From assembly GCF_002954715.1 (NCBI RefSeq), contig NZ_MSCP01000002.1, forward strand, positions 997,297 through 1,050,554: a DNA stretch of 53,258 nucleotides, in the 5' to 3' direction. Made by a program: the position numbers and the translations under genes. This stretch comes from Aliivibrio sifiae (GTDB lineage Bacteria; Pseudomonadota; Gammaproteobacteria; Enterobacterales; Vibrionaceae). Position 1 is the first letter of the stretch. Each line of letters begins with the position of its first letter. The notes beneath the pieces were generated by a model. The model worked only from the letters and a program-made list of their open reading frames with translations, was not told the origin of the DNA and searched no databases. Below, piece by piece: positions 8,522 to 17,850 of this stretch.

Positions 8522-9479
8522 ATTCGTTTGGTGGTGGGCATGGTTTTTATTACCTATTCCCTTCCTGTTTTACTTTTTTGTGCCTGAAAAAGACGTAGGT
8601 ACTGCGATTCACCTTCCTCGACTGCCAGAGCAAGGAGAATATAAGCAACCGAATAAACGCATAAATATTGCTTTATTGTCTGTCGCTTGGCTGTTATTGA
8701 TTTCAGCTTTAGCTCGTCCGGTGTGGTATGGCGATCCGGTTGATATTCAGCCTGAGCACAGAGACATGATGTTAGTGGTCGATTTATCTGGCTCAATGGC
8801 CGAAGAAGACATGCAAACTGAGAGCGGTGATTTTGTAGATCGCTTAACCGCGGTTAAAAAAGTCGTGTCTGATTTTATTGATGAGCGTAAAGGCGACCGT
8901 CTTGGGTTAGTACTGTTTGGTGATCACGCTTATCTGCAAACCCCACTCACCTTTGATAGAAAAACAGTCGAAGAACAACTCGACCGTACTGTTCTTGGTT
9001 TAGTCGGACAAATGACCGCAATGGGTGAAGGCTTAGGACTTGCAACCAAAACCTTTATCGAAAGCAATGCTCCGCAACGAACCATTATTCTACTCAGTGA
9101 TGGTGGCAATACCGCTGGGGTGCTAGAGCCATTAGAAGCAGCACAACTAGCCAAAGATAATAACGCCAAGATTTATACTATTGGTATTGGTGCGGGCGAA
9201 ATGCAGGTTCGTGGTTTCTTTGGTAAGCAAACCGTCAATACTGCGCGTGATTTGGATGAGAAAACACTGACTGAAATCGCCACAATGACGGGTGGACAAT
9301 ATTTCCGCGCACGTAACGCCGATGAGTTAGCGCAGATCTACCAAACCATCGACCAACTAGAGCCCATTACTCAAGCAACACAAACGTGGCGACCACATGA
9401 AGAGTGGTTCCGCTATCCGTTAATGGGGTATCTATTTTTCTTCTTTATTATTGTGGGAGTAAGAAAGCGTCATGGCTAA
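8514..9479 (+). CDS. VWA domain membrane protein (BatA-like)
   Basis: A 321-residue protein with N-terminal membrane helices (about 1-22 and 50-67), a VWA domain (about 83-270) and a C-terminal helix (about 300-316). The metal-ion-dependent adhesion site is intact: DLSGS at D90, S92, S94, a downstream Thr in QTPLTF, and LLSDGGNT. This is the BatA-type protein of MoxR operons, associated in other bacteria with envelope stress and oxygen tolerance. Its role here is inferred from family and context. It overlaps its neighbours by eight bases at each end. Confidence 0.88.
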   Translation: MLEFVWWWAWFLLPIPFLFYFFVPEKDVGTAIHLPRLPEQGEYKQPNKRINIALLSVAWLLLISALARPVWYGDPVDIQPEHRDMMLVVDLSGSMAEEDMQTESGDFVDRLTAVKKVVSDFIDERKGDRLGLVLFGDHAYLQTPLTFDRKTVEEQLDRTVLGLVGQMTAMGEGLGLATKTFIESNAPQRTIILLSDGGNTAGVLEPLEAAQLAKDNNAKIYTIGIGAGEMQVRGFFGKQTVNTARDLDEKTLTEIATMTGGQYFRARNADELAQIYQTIDQLEPITQATQTWRPHEEWFRYPLMGYLFFFFIIVGVRKRHG

Positions 9480-11358
9480 TTTTACTTTTCTTTATCCACT
9501 GTGGTTCTTAGCCCTTATCCCTCTTGGGGTATTGGTGCTTATTCAACGTAAAAACAAAAACACCACAGGGTTGATCGCTCCGCACATTGCCAAACAATTG
9601 GGAATGACTCAAAAAACACAAGGCAATGGTTTTACCCTTGGACTAGTTTTAGCATGGTTATCTGTGACTACCGCCCTCGCAGGACCAAGTTTTGGTTATA
9701 AAGACTCGCCAAGTTTTCAGCTCTCTGGGGCACGAGTACTTGTGATGGATATGTCACGCTCTGTGTATGCGACCGACGTAAAACCAAATCGCCTAACGCA
9801 AGAGAAATACAAAGCAAAAGATCTACTGCCCTATTGGAAAGAAGGCATGACCGGGTTAGTTGCCTATGGCGCTGATAGTTACTTAGTCAGCCCGTTAACT
9901 GAAGATAGCCAAACGCTCAATAACTTAATCACGAATCTATCGCCAGAGATCATGCCCTATAAAGGTAAGGGCAGTAACTTGTTAGCCGCGGTTGCTCAAA
10001 GTATTGATATGATGACAAAATCAGGCCATCAACAAGGTGACATTATTGTTTTGACTGATGGAATATCAAACCAACAGCTAGATAAAGTGATGAGTCGTGT
10101 CAAAGGCACCAAATGGCGTATCAGTTTATTAGGTATAGGAACTAAAAATGGCGCTCCAATTGAATTGCCTTCTGGTCAGTTGCTCACCGATTCTTCAGGT
10201 AAAACGGTTGTCGCGACTTTAGATTCCGATCCTCTAGTAACACTGGCGCAAGCAACCAATGGTGTGGCTCAGCTTATTCAATCGGATAATAGTGATATTG
10301 AAACCATTGCTCGCTTAACTAAAACGCCTTTAGAACAAGTAACACAAAACAGTGATACACAAGTGAACAGTCGTGCCAATCATGGCTATTGGTTACTTTT
10401 CCCATTGGTACTGTTCTCACTGCTGTCTTTTAGAAAAGGAATGTTCTTAGCGCTGCTATTGGTGTTATTGCCTGTCGATAAATCAATGGCAAACACAGAC
10501 GTATCAAATAGTTTAATTTCTAATGATTACACAGCTCATCAACAATTTGAGCAGAAAAACTATCAAGCAGCAAGCGAGCAGTTCAAATCCAAACAATGGA
10601 AAGGAGCCGCTCAATATAAGGCTGGCGATTATAAAGGGGCTATTGAGAGCCTAACTGGTCTTGAAGATACTCAATCACAATATAATCTTGCTAATGCTTT
10701 AGCGCAAAATGGTCAACTGGAAGAAGCAAAAGAGAAGTATGAGTCTTTATTAAAAACTGAACCTGATATGAAAGATGCGAAGAAGAATCTTGATGTCGTC
10801 AATAAAGCGCTAGAACAAAAACAGCAACAGCAGCAGCAGCAGCAGCAAGACGATAAAAATAAACAATCGGATCAAAATAAAGACGACAAGCAAGATAAAA
10901 AACAGGATAAACAAAACCAAGACAGCAAAGACGGCTCTGACCAATCTTCAGATTCAAAAGACTCACAATCTCAAGATTCACAGCAGAATCAGCAGAATCA
11001 GCAGAATCAGCAGAAAAATGAATCTCAATCTGATGATAAATCACAGTCTGATAAGCAAGATAAGTCAGAGGCATCTTCTCAAGAGCAGCAACAAAAAGAA
11101 CAAGAGAAGAAAGACAAAGAGCAAGCTGCACAAGCTCGTGATGATAAAGATAAGCAACCTAAATCGGACGAAGAAAAAGAGCGACAAGCTCAAATGCAAT
11201 CACAACAAGCAAAAGCCGACAGTGACGCAATTAAAACCGATCCTCGTTTACAAAAATTAGAACAATCAGGCGCAAAAGAAGATGAACTGCTGCGTGCCCT
11301 ATTGTATCTCCAAGCAAAACAACAAGAAGCACCACAAGCTTCTGAGAATGAATGGTAA
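9472..11358 (+). CDS. VWA-TPR fusion protein (BatB/BatC-like) with Gln-rich tail
   Basis: A 628-residue protein combining the BatB and BatC functions. Membrane helices lie at about 8-24 and 55-70, and a VWA domain with intact MIDAS (DMSRS, D93/S95/S97; VLTDGIS) follows. Two further helices at about 305-335 lead to TPR repeats (about 350-440, for example NLANALAQNGQLEEAKEKYESLLKTEP). The tail of about 170 residues is a low-complexity, very hydrophilic stretch rich in Q, D, K and S, ending in a conserved-looking segment SDAIKTDPRLQKLEQSGAKEDELLRALLYLQ. Such tails are usual in this family and are presumably periplasmic. The coding DNA holds two short tandem repeats annotated separately. Confidence 0.9.
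   Translation: MANFTFLYPLWFLALIPLGVLVLIQRKNKNTTGLIAPHIAKQLGMTQKTQGNGFTLGLVLAWLSVTTALAGPSFGYKDSPSFQLSGARVLVMDMSRSVYATDVKPNRLTQEKYKAKDLLPYWKEGMTGLVAYGADSYLVSPLTEDSQTLNNLITNLSPEIMPYKGKGSNLLAAVAQSIDMMTKSGHQQGDIIVLTDGISNQQLDKVMSRVKGTKWRISLLGIGTKNGAPIELPSGQLLTDSSGKTVVATLDSDPLVTLAQATNGVAQLIQSDNSDIETIARLTKTPLEQVTQNSDTQVNSRANHGYWLLFPLVLFSLLSFRKGMFLALLLVLLPVDKSMANTDVSNSLISNDYTAHQQFEQKNYQAASEQFKSKQWKGAAQYKAGDYKGAIESLTGLEDTQSQYNLANALAQNGQLEEAKEKYESLLKTEPDMKDAKKNLDVVNKALEQKQQQQQQQQQDDKNKQSDQNKDDKQDKKQDKQNQDSKDGSDQSSDSKDSQSQDSQQNQQNQQNQQKNESQSDDKSQSDKQDKSEASSQEQQQKEQEKKDKEQAAQARDDKDKQPKSDEEKERQAQMQSQQAKADSDAIKTDPRLQKLEQSGAKEDELLRALLYLQAKQQEAPQASENEW
10822..10848 (+). repeat. CAG/CAA triplet run encoding nine glutamines
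   Basis: Nine glutamine codons in a row: CAG, CAA, six CAG, CAA. The pure CAG run covers 10828-10845. It starts the Gln-rich tail of the VWA-TPR protein. Slippage would change length in steps of one residue without breaking the frame. Confidence 0.9.
10981..11013 (+). repeat. nine-base tandem repeat (Gln-Gln-Asn)
   Basis: CAGCAGAAT is repeated three times followed by CAGCAG, encoding QQNQQNQQNQQ in the tail of the VWA-TPR protein. The unit is exact and in frame, so copy number could vary among strains. Confidence 0.9.
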
Positions 11359-11411
11359 TTTAAATGAGTATAAGACAAACCAGTCCCTACTCTACTGTAA
11401 AGAGTTCGACA

Positions 11412-13055
11412 ATGAAGGCTTCTATGAAAAAGACAGCGCTAATAAAAAAAGTGTTCTTATTTGCGACCTTATGCGTTAGTGGTATCTCGGCAAGTTATGC
11501 CCAAGCCATTGCGACGGTGAGTAAAAACCAAATTACTGAAAACGAAGTGATTCAATTAATGGTGTCTGTCGATAAAAGTGCAGACCAAAGTAAGTTTGAC
11601 CCAAGCCAACTCGCGCCTGATTTTCGCAGTGGCCAAGTCAGCTTTGGCAGCTCTCGTTCATTAATGAATGGAGATTACAGCGTACAGAGCCAATGGACGG
11701 TCTCTATTGCTCCAACCAAAATAGGCACGCTAACCATTCCTAGCATGGATGTCGCTGGTGAGCAAACTAATCCAATAACGATTCGTGTAACTAAAGACGC
11801 CACAGCTCCAAAAAGCAGCGATGTCATTAAAGTAAGCGGCTCGCTAACTAAAGATGAATTGTATGAAGGTGAAACCGCTCAATTTGATGCCAAGATTGCT
11901 ATCTTTGCGGATATTCGTCGTTTAAAAGATCCAAACATCATCACACCGCAAGGCACTGGTATTGAGTTCTCTCCTATTGGTGAAAGCAAACAATACCAAA
12001 CCGTGATTGATGGTCTGCAAGCCACTGTGGTTGAACAAGCCTTCAGTATCAGTGCAAGCCAAGCAGGTAAATTAAGCTTTGATGGCTTAGCCTTTACTGG
12101 TGGATTAGTGCAAACCGATCGTTATGGCCGTAGCACCAAATTAATCTCATTAAATATCAGTCCTAAACAATACCAATTAACAGTATTAGAAAAACCTGCT
12201 GATTTCACCGGTACTTGGTTACCGACTACGGATTTAAAACTAGGACAACAATGGTTAGTTGATGGAAAGCCACTAACAAGTACCACAGTAGAAGCCGGAA
12301 CTACCATTACACGTCAAATCACGCTAATGATAGCAGATGTCCCACCAGAGAAATTACCAAAACTGGATATTGATTATCCTAAATCAGTTCGCATGTACGA
12401 TGAGAAACCCGTAATAGGTAAAGACAGTCAAGGCAATAGTGTGATGACAATTAAGCAAGTAATCATCCCTCATGCCAATGGTACGGTTCAATTACCCGCT
12501 GTTTCGATTCAATGGTGGAACAGCACTACACGAAAATCTGAGACAGCAACACTCGATTCACTGATGTTAACAGTAACACCAAGCACTCAAGTTAATGAGC
12601 AAAAGATCGAGAACCAAACAAATGCTCAACCAAAAACCACAATAAAGCGTGAAGTTGATCATGGTTTTTGGCCATATACTACACTCGCTTTTGCTCTTTT
12701 ATGGATATTAACGGCAATTGGTTGGGCAATAAGCCGAACAAAAGTAAAGGCAACAAACACAACTGCCAATCAAAAAACTATAGTGATAGGTAATGGCAGT
12801 AAAGCACTTATCTCTGCTTTAAAAGAAAATAATACAATTCTTGCTCATCAGATCCTTGCAGACCACAATGAGCAGTGGGCTAAGCAAGGCATTGACGTTA
12901 CTGATATTAAAGAACTCATCACACAATTAAGCCAACAACAGTATGCAAGAAATACGAGTAATAACTCTACAAAACAAATAATTAGCAATATAGAAAAGAA
13001 ATTATCATCGACAAATAAGTCATCAAGCTCTGTATCTGAACTTGAAAGATTATAA
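11412..13055 (+). CDS. BatD-like membrane protein
   Basis: Last gene of the MoxR/VWA operon, a BatD family protein. The N-terminus is a signal peptide (MKKTALIKKVFLFATLCVSGISASYAQA), followed by a large extracytoplasmic part of repeated beta-sandwich domains (for example ATVSKNQITENEVIQLMVSVD, about 45 onward), one transmembrane helix (FWPYTTLAFALLWILTAIGWAIS), and a short cytoplasmic tail. An ATG at 11364, five bases after the previous stop, would add 16 residues before the signal peptide. I prefer 11412 because GAG lies at a proper distance and the signal peptide then has a normal length; the ATG at 11424 is another option. The transcript ends at a clear terminator. Confidence 0.88.
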   Translation: MKASMKKTALIKKVFLFATLCVSGISASYAQAIATVSKNQITENEVIQLMVSVDKSADQSKFDPSQLAPDFRSGQVSFGSSRSLMNGDYSVQSQWTVSIAPTKIGTLTIPSMDVAGEQTNPITIRVTKDATAPKSSDVIKVSGSLTKDELYEGETAQFDAKIAIFADIRRLKDPNIITPQGTGIEFSPIGESKQYQTVIDGLQATVVEQAFSISASQAGKLSFDGLAFTGGLVQTDRYGRSTKLISLNISPKQYQLTVLEKPADFTGTWLPTTDLKLGQQWLVDGKPLTSTTVEAGTTITRQITLMIADVPPEKLPKLDIDYPKSVRMYDEKPVIGKDSQGNSVMTIKQVIIPHANGTVQLPAVSIQWWNSTTRKSETATLDSLMLTVTPSTQVNEQKIENQTNAQPKTTIKREVDHGFWPYTTLAFALLWILTAIGWAISRTKVKATNTTANQKTIVIGNGSKALISALKENNTILAHQILADHNEQWAKQGIDVTDIKELITQLSQQQYARNTSNNSTKQIISNIEKKLSSTNKSSSSVSELERL

Positions 13056-13077
13056 CGAATTTTAATTTCATTATTTT

Positions 13078-13112
13078 AAGGCGGAACACCATTTAATTGT
13101 CCGCCTTTTTTT
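13078..13112 (+). terminator. intrinsic terminator of the MoxR/VWA operon
   Basis: An 8-bp stem (AAGGCGGA with TCCGCCTT at 13100-13107) followed by a run of T, 22 bases after the BatD stop codon. Confidence 0.85.
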
Positions 13113-13291
13113 CACCTTAGATTCTGACGCTTTATGTACCCTTAATCTTTCTGTACCCCTTATCTGCTCTCACTTCTTTATTTATAGTGCAAATTAATCT
13201 ATCACCAGAGGCTTTGCTTCTTTGCGCAAACGATCTCCCTCAAATATTCACATAAAAATCTATGTATTCTCACACTATCTTTCATTTGCCA

Positions 13292-13320
13292 TTGACATCT
13301 GAGTCAGAAAACACAATTAT
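13292..13320 (+). promoter_or_regulatory. candidate sigma-70 promoter of tal
   Basis: TTGACA at 13292-13297, a 17-base spacer, then AATTAT at 13315-13320 (4 of 6 to the -10 consensus). This is the best promoter match in the 380-base gap 13056-13435, which otherwise holds only the upstream terminator and AT-rich sequence. It would give a leader of about 110 bases before tal. Confidence 0.55.
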
Positions 13321-13435
13321 CAAGCTATCAAATGTTCACTACCATCGCATTTGCTCATAAAGATTAGCATGATGGCAGCGAGACGGACTTTCAAAGAAGA
13401 TGCTAAATAGCATGTGATCAGTAAGGGTAAGTAGT

Positions 13436-14386
13436 ATGACAACTAAATTAGAACAACTTCGTAAACTAACAACAGTAGTAGCAGACACAGGTGATATTGA
13501 AGCAATCGCAAAATACACACCAGAAGACGCAACCACTAACCCTTCTCTAATTTTAAAAGCAGCTCAAATCGCAGAATATGCTCCGCTGATTGACGCTTCA
13601 ATCGCTTATGCAAAAGCACAAAGCAACAATAAAGCACAACAGGTACAAGATACATGTGACATGCTTGCAGTTAGCATCGGTAAAGAAATCCTAAAAGTAG
13701 TTCCAGGTCGAATCTCTACTGAAGTAGACGCTTGCCTTTCTTACGACACTGAAGGCAGCATTGCAAAAGCTCGCCAACTGATCAAAATGTACAACGATGC
13801 AGGCATTACTAATGACCGTATCCTTATCAAGCTAGCTTCAACGTGGGAAGGCATCCGTGCTGCTGAAGTACTAGAAAAAGAAGGCATCAACTGTAACTTA
13901 ACGCTTCTTTTCTCTTTCGCTCAGGCGCGTGCATGTGCTGAAGCTGGCGTGTTCTTAATCTCTCCTTTTGTTGGTCGCATCATGGACTGGTACAAAGCAA
14001 AAGAAGGCCGTGATTTCGAAGCATCTGAAGATCCAGGCGTTATCTCTGTTGCTGATATCTACAACTACTACAAAGAACACGGCTACAACACAGTAGTAAT
14101 GGGCGCAAGCTTCCGTAACATCGGTGAGATCCTTGAGCTTGCGGGTTGTGACCGTCTAACTATCAGCCCTGACTTACTTCAACAGCTTGAAGAAGCAACT
14201 GGCGAAGTGGTTGAGAAACTGGTTGATACTAACGGCAACAAAGAACGCCCAGCAGCAATGACTCACGCTGAGTTCTTATGGGATCACAACCAAGACGCGA
14301 TGGCTGTTGAGAAACTGGCTGAAGGCATCCGTAACTTTGCGGTTGACCAAGGTAAGCTAGAAGACATGATCGCTGCTAAGCTATAA
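13436..14386 (+). CDS. tal: transaldolase
   Basis: Transaldolase of the non-oxidative pentose phosphate pathway, exchanging a dihydroxyacetone unit between sedoheptulose 7-phosphate and glyceraldehyde 3-phosphate. The 316 residues cover the full TalB-type enzyme. The Schiff-base lysine is K132 ([12 protein letters not shown]), and conserved TTNPSL (34-39), [11 protein letters not shown] and SPFVGRI motifs are present. A purine-rich ribosome site (AAGGGTAAG) precedes the ATG. It is paired with transketolase downstream, though a 190-base gap with a long inverted repeat separates them, so the two may be expressed at different levels. Codon use is strongly biased, typical of a highly expressed gene. 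Confidence 0.97.
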   Translation: MTTKLEQLRKLTTVVADTGDIEAIAKYTPEDATTNPSLILKAAQIAEYAPLIDASIAYAKAQSNNKAQQVQDTCDMLAVSIGKEILKVVPGRISTEVDACLSYDTEGSIAKARQLIKMYNDAGITNDRILIKLASTWEGIRAAEVLEKEGINCNLTLLFSFAQARACAEAGVFLISPFVGRIMDWYKAKEGRDFEASEDPGVISVADIYNYYKEHGYNTVVMGASFRNIGEILELAGCDRLTISPDLLQQLEEATGEVVEKLVDTNGNKERPAAMTHAEFLWDHNQDAMAVEKLAEGIRNFAVDQGKLEDMIAAKL

Positions 14387-14388
14387 AA

Positions 14389-14508
14389 CTAGAAACTAGA
14401 ACGCTTCGCTACTATAAGAGCAAAAGCAATCACGTTATAAGTAACACTCTCAACGTGCGTATTCCATGATCTTATAGTTTCTAGAAGCGAAGCGTCTATA
14501 GTTTCTAG
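14389..14508. repeat. 120-bp nested inverted repeat between tal and tkt
   Basis: The outer arms CTAGAAACTAGA-ACGCTTCGCT (from 14389) and 14486-14508 are near-perfect complements. A second pairing, ACTATAAGA (14411-14419) with TCTTATAGT (14470-14478), continues the stem after a 7-base bulge in the right arm. A third, CACGTT (14431-14436) with AACGTG (14452-14457), closes the centre. The element starts three bases after the tal stop codon. It looks like a mobile intergenic repeat (MITE or REP-like) rather than a simple terminator, as no T tract follows. Confidence 0.8.
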
Positions 14509-14576
14509 CTCATCACCCTATTCAAATCGGGTTGAACCTCTCAATCCTTCATTTTAAAATATTCGAGTTAATCATT

Positions 14577-16583
14577 ATGAACCGACCTTCTCTAACAAAT
14601 AAGTATTTAGCTAACGCTATTCGTGCTCTAAGCATGGACGGCGTACAACAAGCAAACTCTGGTCACCCTGGCGCACCAATGGGCATGGCTGACATCGCTG
14701 AAGTGCTTTGGCGCTCACACCTAAACCATAACCCTGCAAACCCTGAATGGGCAGATCGCGACCGTTTTATTCTTTCTAACGGCCACGGCTCTATGCTGAT
14801 TTATTCTCTGCTTCACCTAGCAGGCTATGAGTTACCAATTGAAGAGCTTAGAAACTTCCGTCAACTGCATTCAAAAACTCCAGGTCACCCTGAGTACGGT
14901 TACGCACCAGGCATCGAAACCACAACAGGTCCTCTAGGCCAAGGCATCACCAATGCCGTTGGTATGGCGATGGCTGAAAAAGCATTAGCGGCTCAATTCA
15001 ATAAAGAAGGCCACGACATCGTTGATCACTACACTTATGCATTCATGGGTGATGGCTGTCTGATGGAAGGTATCTCTCATGAAGCGTGTTCTCTAGCAGG
15101 TACATTAGGTCTTGGTAAGCTGGTTGCTTTCTGGGATGACAACGGTATCTCTATCGATGGTGAAGTGGAAGGTTGGTTCTCTGACGATACGCCTAAACGT
15201 TTTGAAGCATACGGCTGGCATGTAATTCCTGCTGTCGATGGTCACGATGCTGATGCAATCAATGCAGCAATCGTAGCAGCTAAAGCAGATCCTCGCCCTA
15301 CTCTGATTTGTACTAAAACTATCATTGGTTTTGGTTCTCCAAACAAGCAAGGTACACACGACTGTCACGGTGCTCCACTAGGCGCTGAAGAAATTAAAGC
15401 AGCGAAAGCACAATTAGGTTGGGAGCACGGCGCATTTGAAATTCCGCAAGAAGTTTACGCAGAATGGGACGCGAAAGAAGCAGGCGCAGCTAAGGAAGCG
15501 TCGTGGAACGAGAAATTTGCAGCTTATGAAGCAGCATACCCAGAGCTTGCAGCCGAGTTTACTCGCCGCGTAAACGGTGACTTACCAAAAGAGTGGGAAG
15601 AGAAAGCCTCTGCAATCATTGCTGATCTTCAAGCTAATCCTGCAAACATCGCATCACGTAAAGCGTCTCAAAATGCACTAGAAGCGTTTGGTGCTATGTT
15701 ACCTGAATTCATGGGTGGCTCTGCTGACCTTGCGCCTTCTAACCTAACGATGTGGTCTGGTTCTAAGTCTCTAACTACTGAAGATTTCTCTGGTAACTAC
15801 ATTCACTACGGTGTGCGTGAATTCGGTATGACAGCTATCATGAACGGTATTGCTCTGCACGGTGGTTTCGTACCATACGGTGCGACTTTCCTAATGTTCA
15901 TGGAATACGCTCGTAACGCAATGCGCATGGCTGCATTGATGAAAGTGCAAAATATCCAAGTATACACGCATGACTCTATCGGTCTTGGCGAAGATGGTCC
16001 AACTCACCAACCGGTTGAGCAAATCGCTTCTCTACGTCTAACGCCAAACATGAGCACATGGCGTCCATGTGACCAAGTTGAATCTGCAGTTGCTTGGAAA
16101 CTAGCAATTGAACGTCGCGATGGTCCATCAGCACTTATCTTCTCTCGTCAAAATCTTGCACAACAAGATCGTGATGCAGAGCAAGTAGCTAACATCGCTA
16201 AAGGTGGCTACATTCTTAAAGATAGTGAAGGCCAACCTGAGCTTATTTTCATTGCTACTGGTTCTGAAGTTCAATTAGCGGTTGAAGCTGCGGCTCAACT
16301 AACTGCTGAAGGCAAAGCGGTACGTGTTGTATCAATGCCTGCAACTGATGCATTTGATAAGCAAGATGAAGCGTACCGTGAATCAGTACTTCCATCAGCA
16401 GTAACAAAACGTGTTGCGATTGAAGCGGGTATTGCTGACTTCTGGTTCAAGTACGTTGGTTTAAACGGCAAGATCATCGGTATGACAACGTTTGGTGAAT
16501 CTGCACCGGCTGAAGAACTATTTAAAATGTTCGGCTTTACTACTGAAAATGCAGTGAAAACAGCAAAAGAGCTTTTAGCTTAA
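14577..16583 (+). CDS. tkt: transketolase
   Basis: Thiamine diphosphate enzyme of the pentose phosphate pathway that transfers two-carbon units between sugar phosphates. The 668 residues cover the complete enzyme: N-terminal PP domain with [22 protein letters not shown] motif [18 protein letters not shown] through DDNGISIDG, the middle Pyr domain with [20 protein letters not shown] and [15 protein letters not shown], and the C-terminal domain. The frame can be read back to a TTG at 14532, but enzyme homology starts at [21 protein letters not shown], so the ATG at 14577 is chosen; GAG lies about 9 bases upstream. Codon use is strongly biased, as for tal. Confidence 0.97.
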   Translation: MNRPSLTNKYLANAIRALSMDGVQQANSGHPGAPMGMADIAEVLWRSHLNHNPANPEWADRDRFILSNGHGSMLIYSLLHLAGYELPIEELRNFRQLHSKTPGHPEYGYAPGIETTTGPLGQGITNAVGMAMAEKALAAQFNKEGHDIVDHYTYAFMGDGCLMEGISHEACSLAGTLGLGKLVAFWDDNGISIDGEVEGWFSDDTPKRFEAYGWHVIPAVDGHDADAINAAIVAAKADPRPTLICTKTIIGFGSPNKQGTHDCHGAPLGAEEIKAAKAQLGWEHGAFEIPQEVYAEWDAKEAGAAKEASWNEKFAAYEAAYPELAAEFTRRVNGDLPKEWEEKASAIIADLQANPANIASRKASQNALEAFGAMLPEFMGGSADLAPSNLTMWSGSKSLTTEDFSGNYIHYGVREFGMTAIMNGIALHGGFVPYGATFLMFMEYARNAMRMAALMKVQNIQVYTHDSIGLGEDGPTHQPVEQIASLRLTPNMSTWRPCDQVESAVAWKLAIERRDGPSALIFSRQNLAQQDRDAEQVANIAKGGYILKDSEGQPELIFIATGSEVQLAVEAAAQLTAEGKAVRVVSMPATDAFDKQDEAYRESVLPSAVTKRVAIEAGIADFWFKYVGLNGKIIGMTTFGESAPAEELFKMFGFTTENAVKTAKELLA

Positions 16584-16636
16584 TAAGCAAATAAAAAAGA
16601 GTTATCTACATTTAAAGATTAACTTCCTTCAAAAAG

Positions 16637-16675
16637 AAAGCCCCATTATCTTACGTGGATAATGGGGCTTTTTTA
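16637..16675. terminator. bidirectional intrinsic terminator after tkt
   Basis: A 14-bp perfect stem, AAAGCCCCATTATC with GATAATGGGGCTTT (16659-16672), an 8-base loop, T tract on the plus strand and A-rich start serving the minus strand. It sits between convergent tkt and the acyltransferase gene. Confidence 0.88.
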
Positions 16676-16688
16676 TATGTCAGATAAT

Positions 16689-17642
16689 TTAATTTGCTAA
16701 TGCACTATGTTTATATCTGTCTTGTTCTATAGAGTCTTCTGGTAACGTTTTAAATCGTTTATGTAACCACATCCATTGCGATGGCTCTTTCTCTATTAAA
16801 CGTTCTATTTCTTTATTTAATACTGTTGCTGTTGTCACTGCATCACGACGGGGAATATCACCACTCAAATCATCACCCACTTCTAATGTGTAGTGATTGC
16901 CCTTGCGTATGCTTGAACCTGACATTACCGCACATTTTGTCATATCAATTAAAAAACTAGAGCCTGTTGTTGTTGCGGCCTCTTTTACTGCAAAAAAAGG
17001 AACAAAAACAGAATTACGTCTTCCATAATCATGGTCAGGTAAATACCAGAGGCGATTACCAGATTTAAGTACTTTAATCATACTTTTCACATCGTGGCGA
17101 TCTATCATTTGGTGACCTTTACGCGTACGCCCTCTGTGCTGAATAAATTCATAAACAGGATTGCTGTTCGCACGATACACACCATAACCAGGAGCAAAAA
17201 GACTAAAGATACGTGCTGTCATCTCTAAGTTTAAAAAGTGACAGCAAACCACTAAAACGCCGCGGCCTTCTTTCTCTTGCTCTAATATCTTTTCTTTTCC
17301 AATAATCGATATATATCGTTTTACTCTCCAATCAGGCCAAAACCATGCCATACCTGTTTCTATCAGCGCTAATCCGGTATTTTTAAAGTTTTCAAGTACC
17401 AGTTTTTCGATTTCTATCGATGAATATTGAGGAAAACACAGTGCTAAATTTTTTCTGGCTATGTCTGCCCGTTTCTTTAAAAAGAGCTGCGACAAACGAC
17501 CAATACCGCCACCTAGAACTCTAAGCATAAAGAAAGGAAGTACGTTGACTAAAAAGGCAAGAAGAGAAAAAGATAGCCACACTAACCAATATTTTGGAGA
17601 CAACAGCGCCCATGAAAATTTAGGGCTTGGAACTGTTTTCAT
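16689..17642 (-). CDS. LpxL/LpxM-family lipid A acyltransferase
   Basis: A 317-residue inner-membrane acyltransferase of the LpxL/LpxM/LpxP group, which adds secondary acyl chains to Kdo2-lipid IVA from acyl-ACP. One membrane anchor lies at about 18-40. The catalytic HX4E motif is H135-E140 (CCHFLNLE). Downstream blocks YRANSNPVYEFIQHRGRTRKG and LWYLPDHDYGRRNSVFVPFF are typical of the family. The chain added (laurate, myristate or palmitoleate) cannot be told from sequence. It is a single-gene unit. Vibrios usually have other copies elsewhere, so this may be an accessory or condition-specific enzyme. Confidence 0.88.
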   Translation of the reverse strand: MKTVPSPKFSWALLSPKYWLVWLSFSLLAFLVNVLPFFMLRVLGGGIGRLSQLFLKKRADIARKNLALCFPQYSSIEIEKLVLENFKNTGLALIETGMAWFWPDWRVKRYISIIGKEKILEQEKEGRGVLVVCCHFLNLEMTARIFSLFAPGYGVYRANSNPVYEFIQHRGRTRKGHQMIDRHDVKSMIKVLKSGNRLWYLPDHDYGRRNSVFVPFFAVKEAATTTGSSFLIDMTKCAVMSGSSIRKGNHYTLEVGDDLSGDIPRRDAVTTATVLNKEIERLIEKEPSQWMWLHKRFKTLPEDSIEQDRYKHSALAN

Positions 17643-17784
17643 TATTTGACCTTATCAAAACTAAGACGATTGTCATAGTAATACAACAAAAGTATAATTT
17701 TAGTGGAAAATTCTGGTTAGCTCAATTTAAGTTTATCTAATTTGGTCATTTAAAGTGAAAACTTATAAAACTTATATTTAGAAA

Positions 17785-17809
17785 AGGTAGGTAATCATAT
17801 TACCTACCT
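17785..17809 (-). terminator. perfect 25-bp palindrome, likely terminator of the HTH regulator
   Basis: Two 11-bp arms (AGGTAGGTAAT and its complement) enclose three bases. On the minus strand it is followed by TTTTCTAAATAT and lies 42 bases after the stop codon of the regulator at 17851, so a terminator is likely. The T run is short, so a protein-binding site is an alternative. Confidence 0.5.
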
Positions 17810-17850
17810 CTGTAGAAAGTATGATGCAGCTCGAATAATAAACAAGAATA

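Noticed and set aside
10799-11131. 110-codon minus-strand frame with Ala and Ser-Ala-Asp repeats
   Set aside because: It is the mirror of the CAG and CAGCAGAAT repeats in the VWA-TPR gene; repeated Ala and SAD come from the repeat, not from a real protein.
14532-14576. TTG start for tkt with 15 extra residues
   Set aside because: Transketolases start at the [16 protein letters not shown]-type sequence, and the extra residues have no counterpart.
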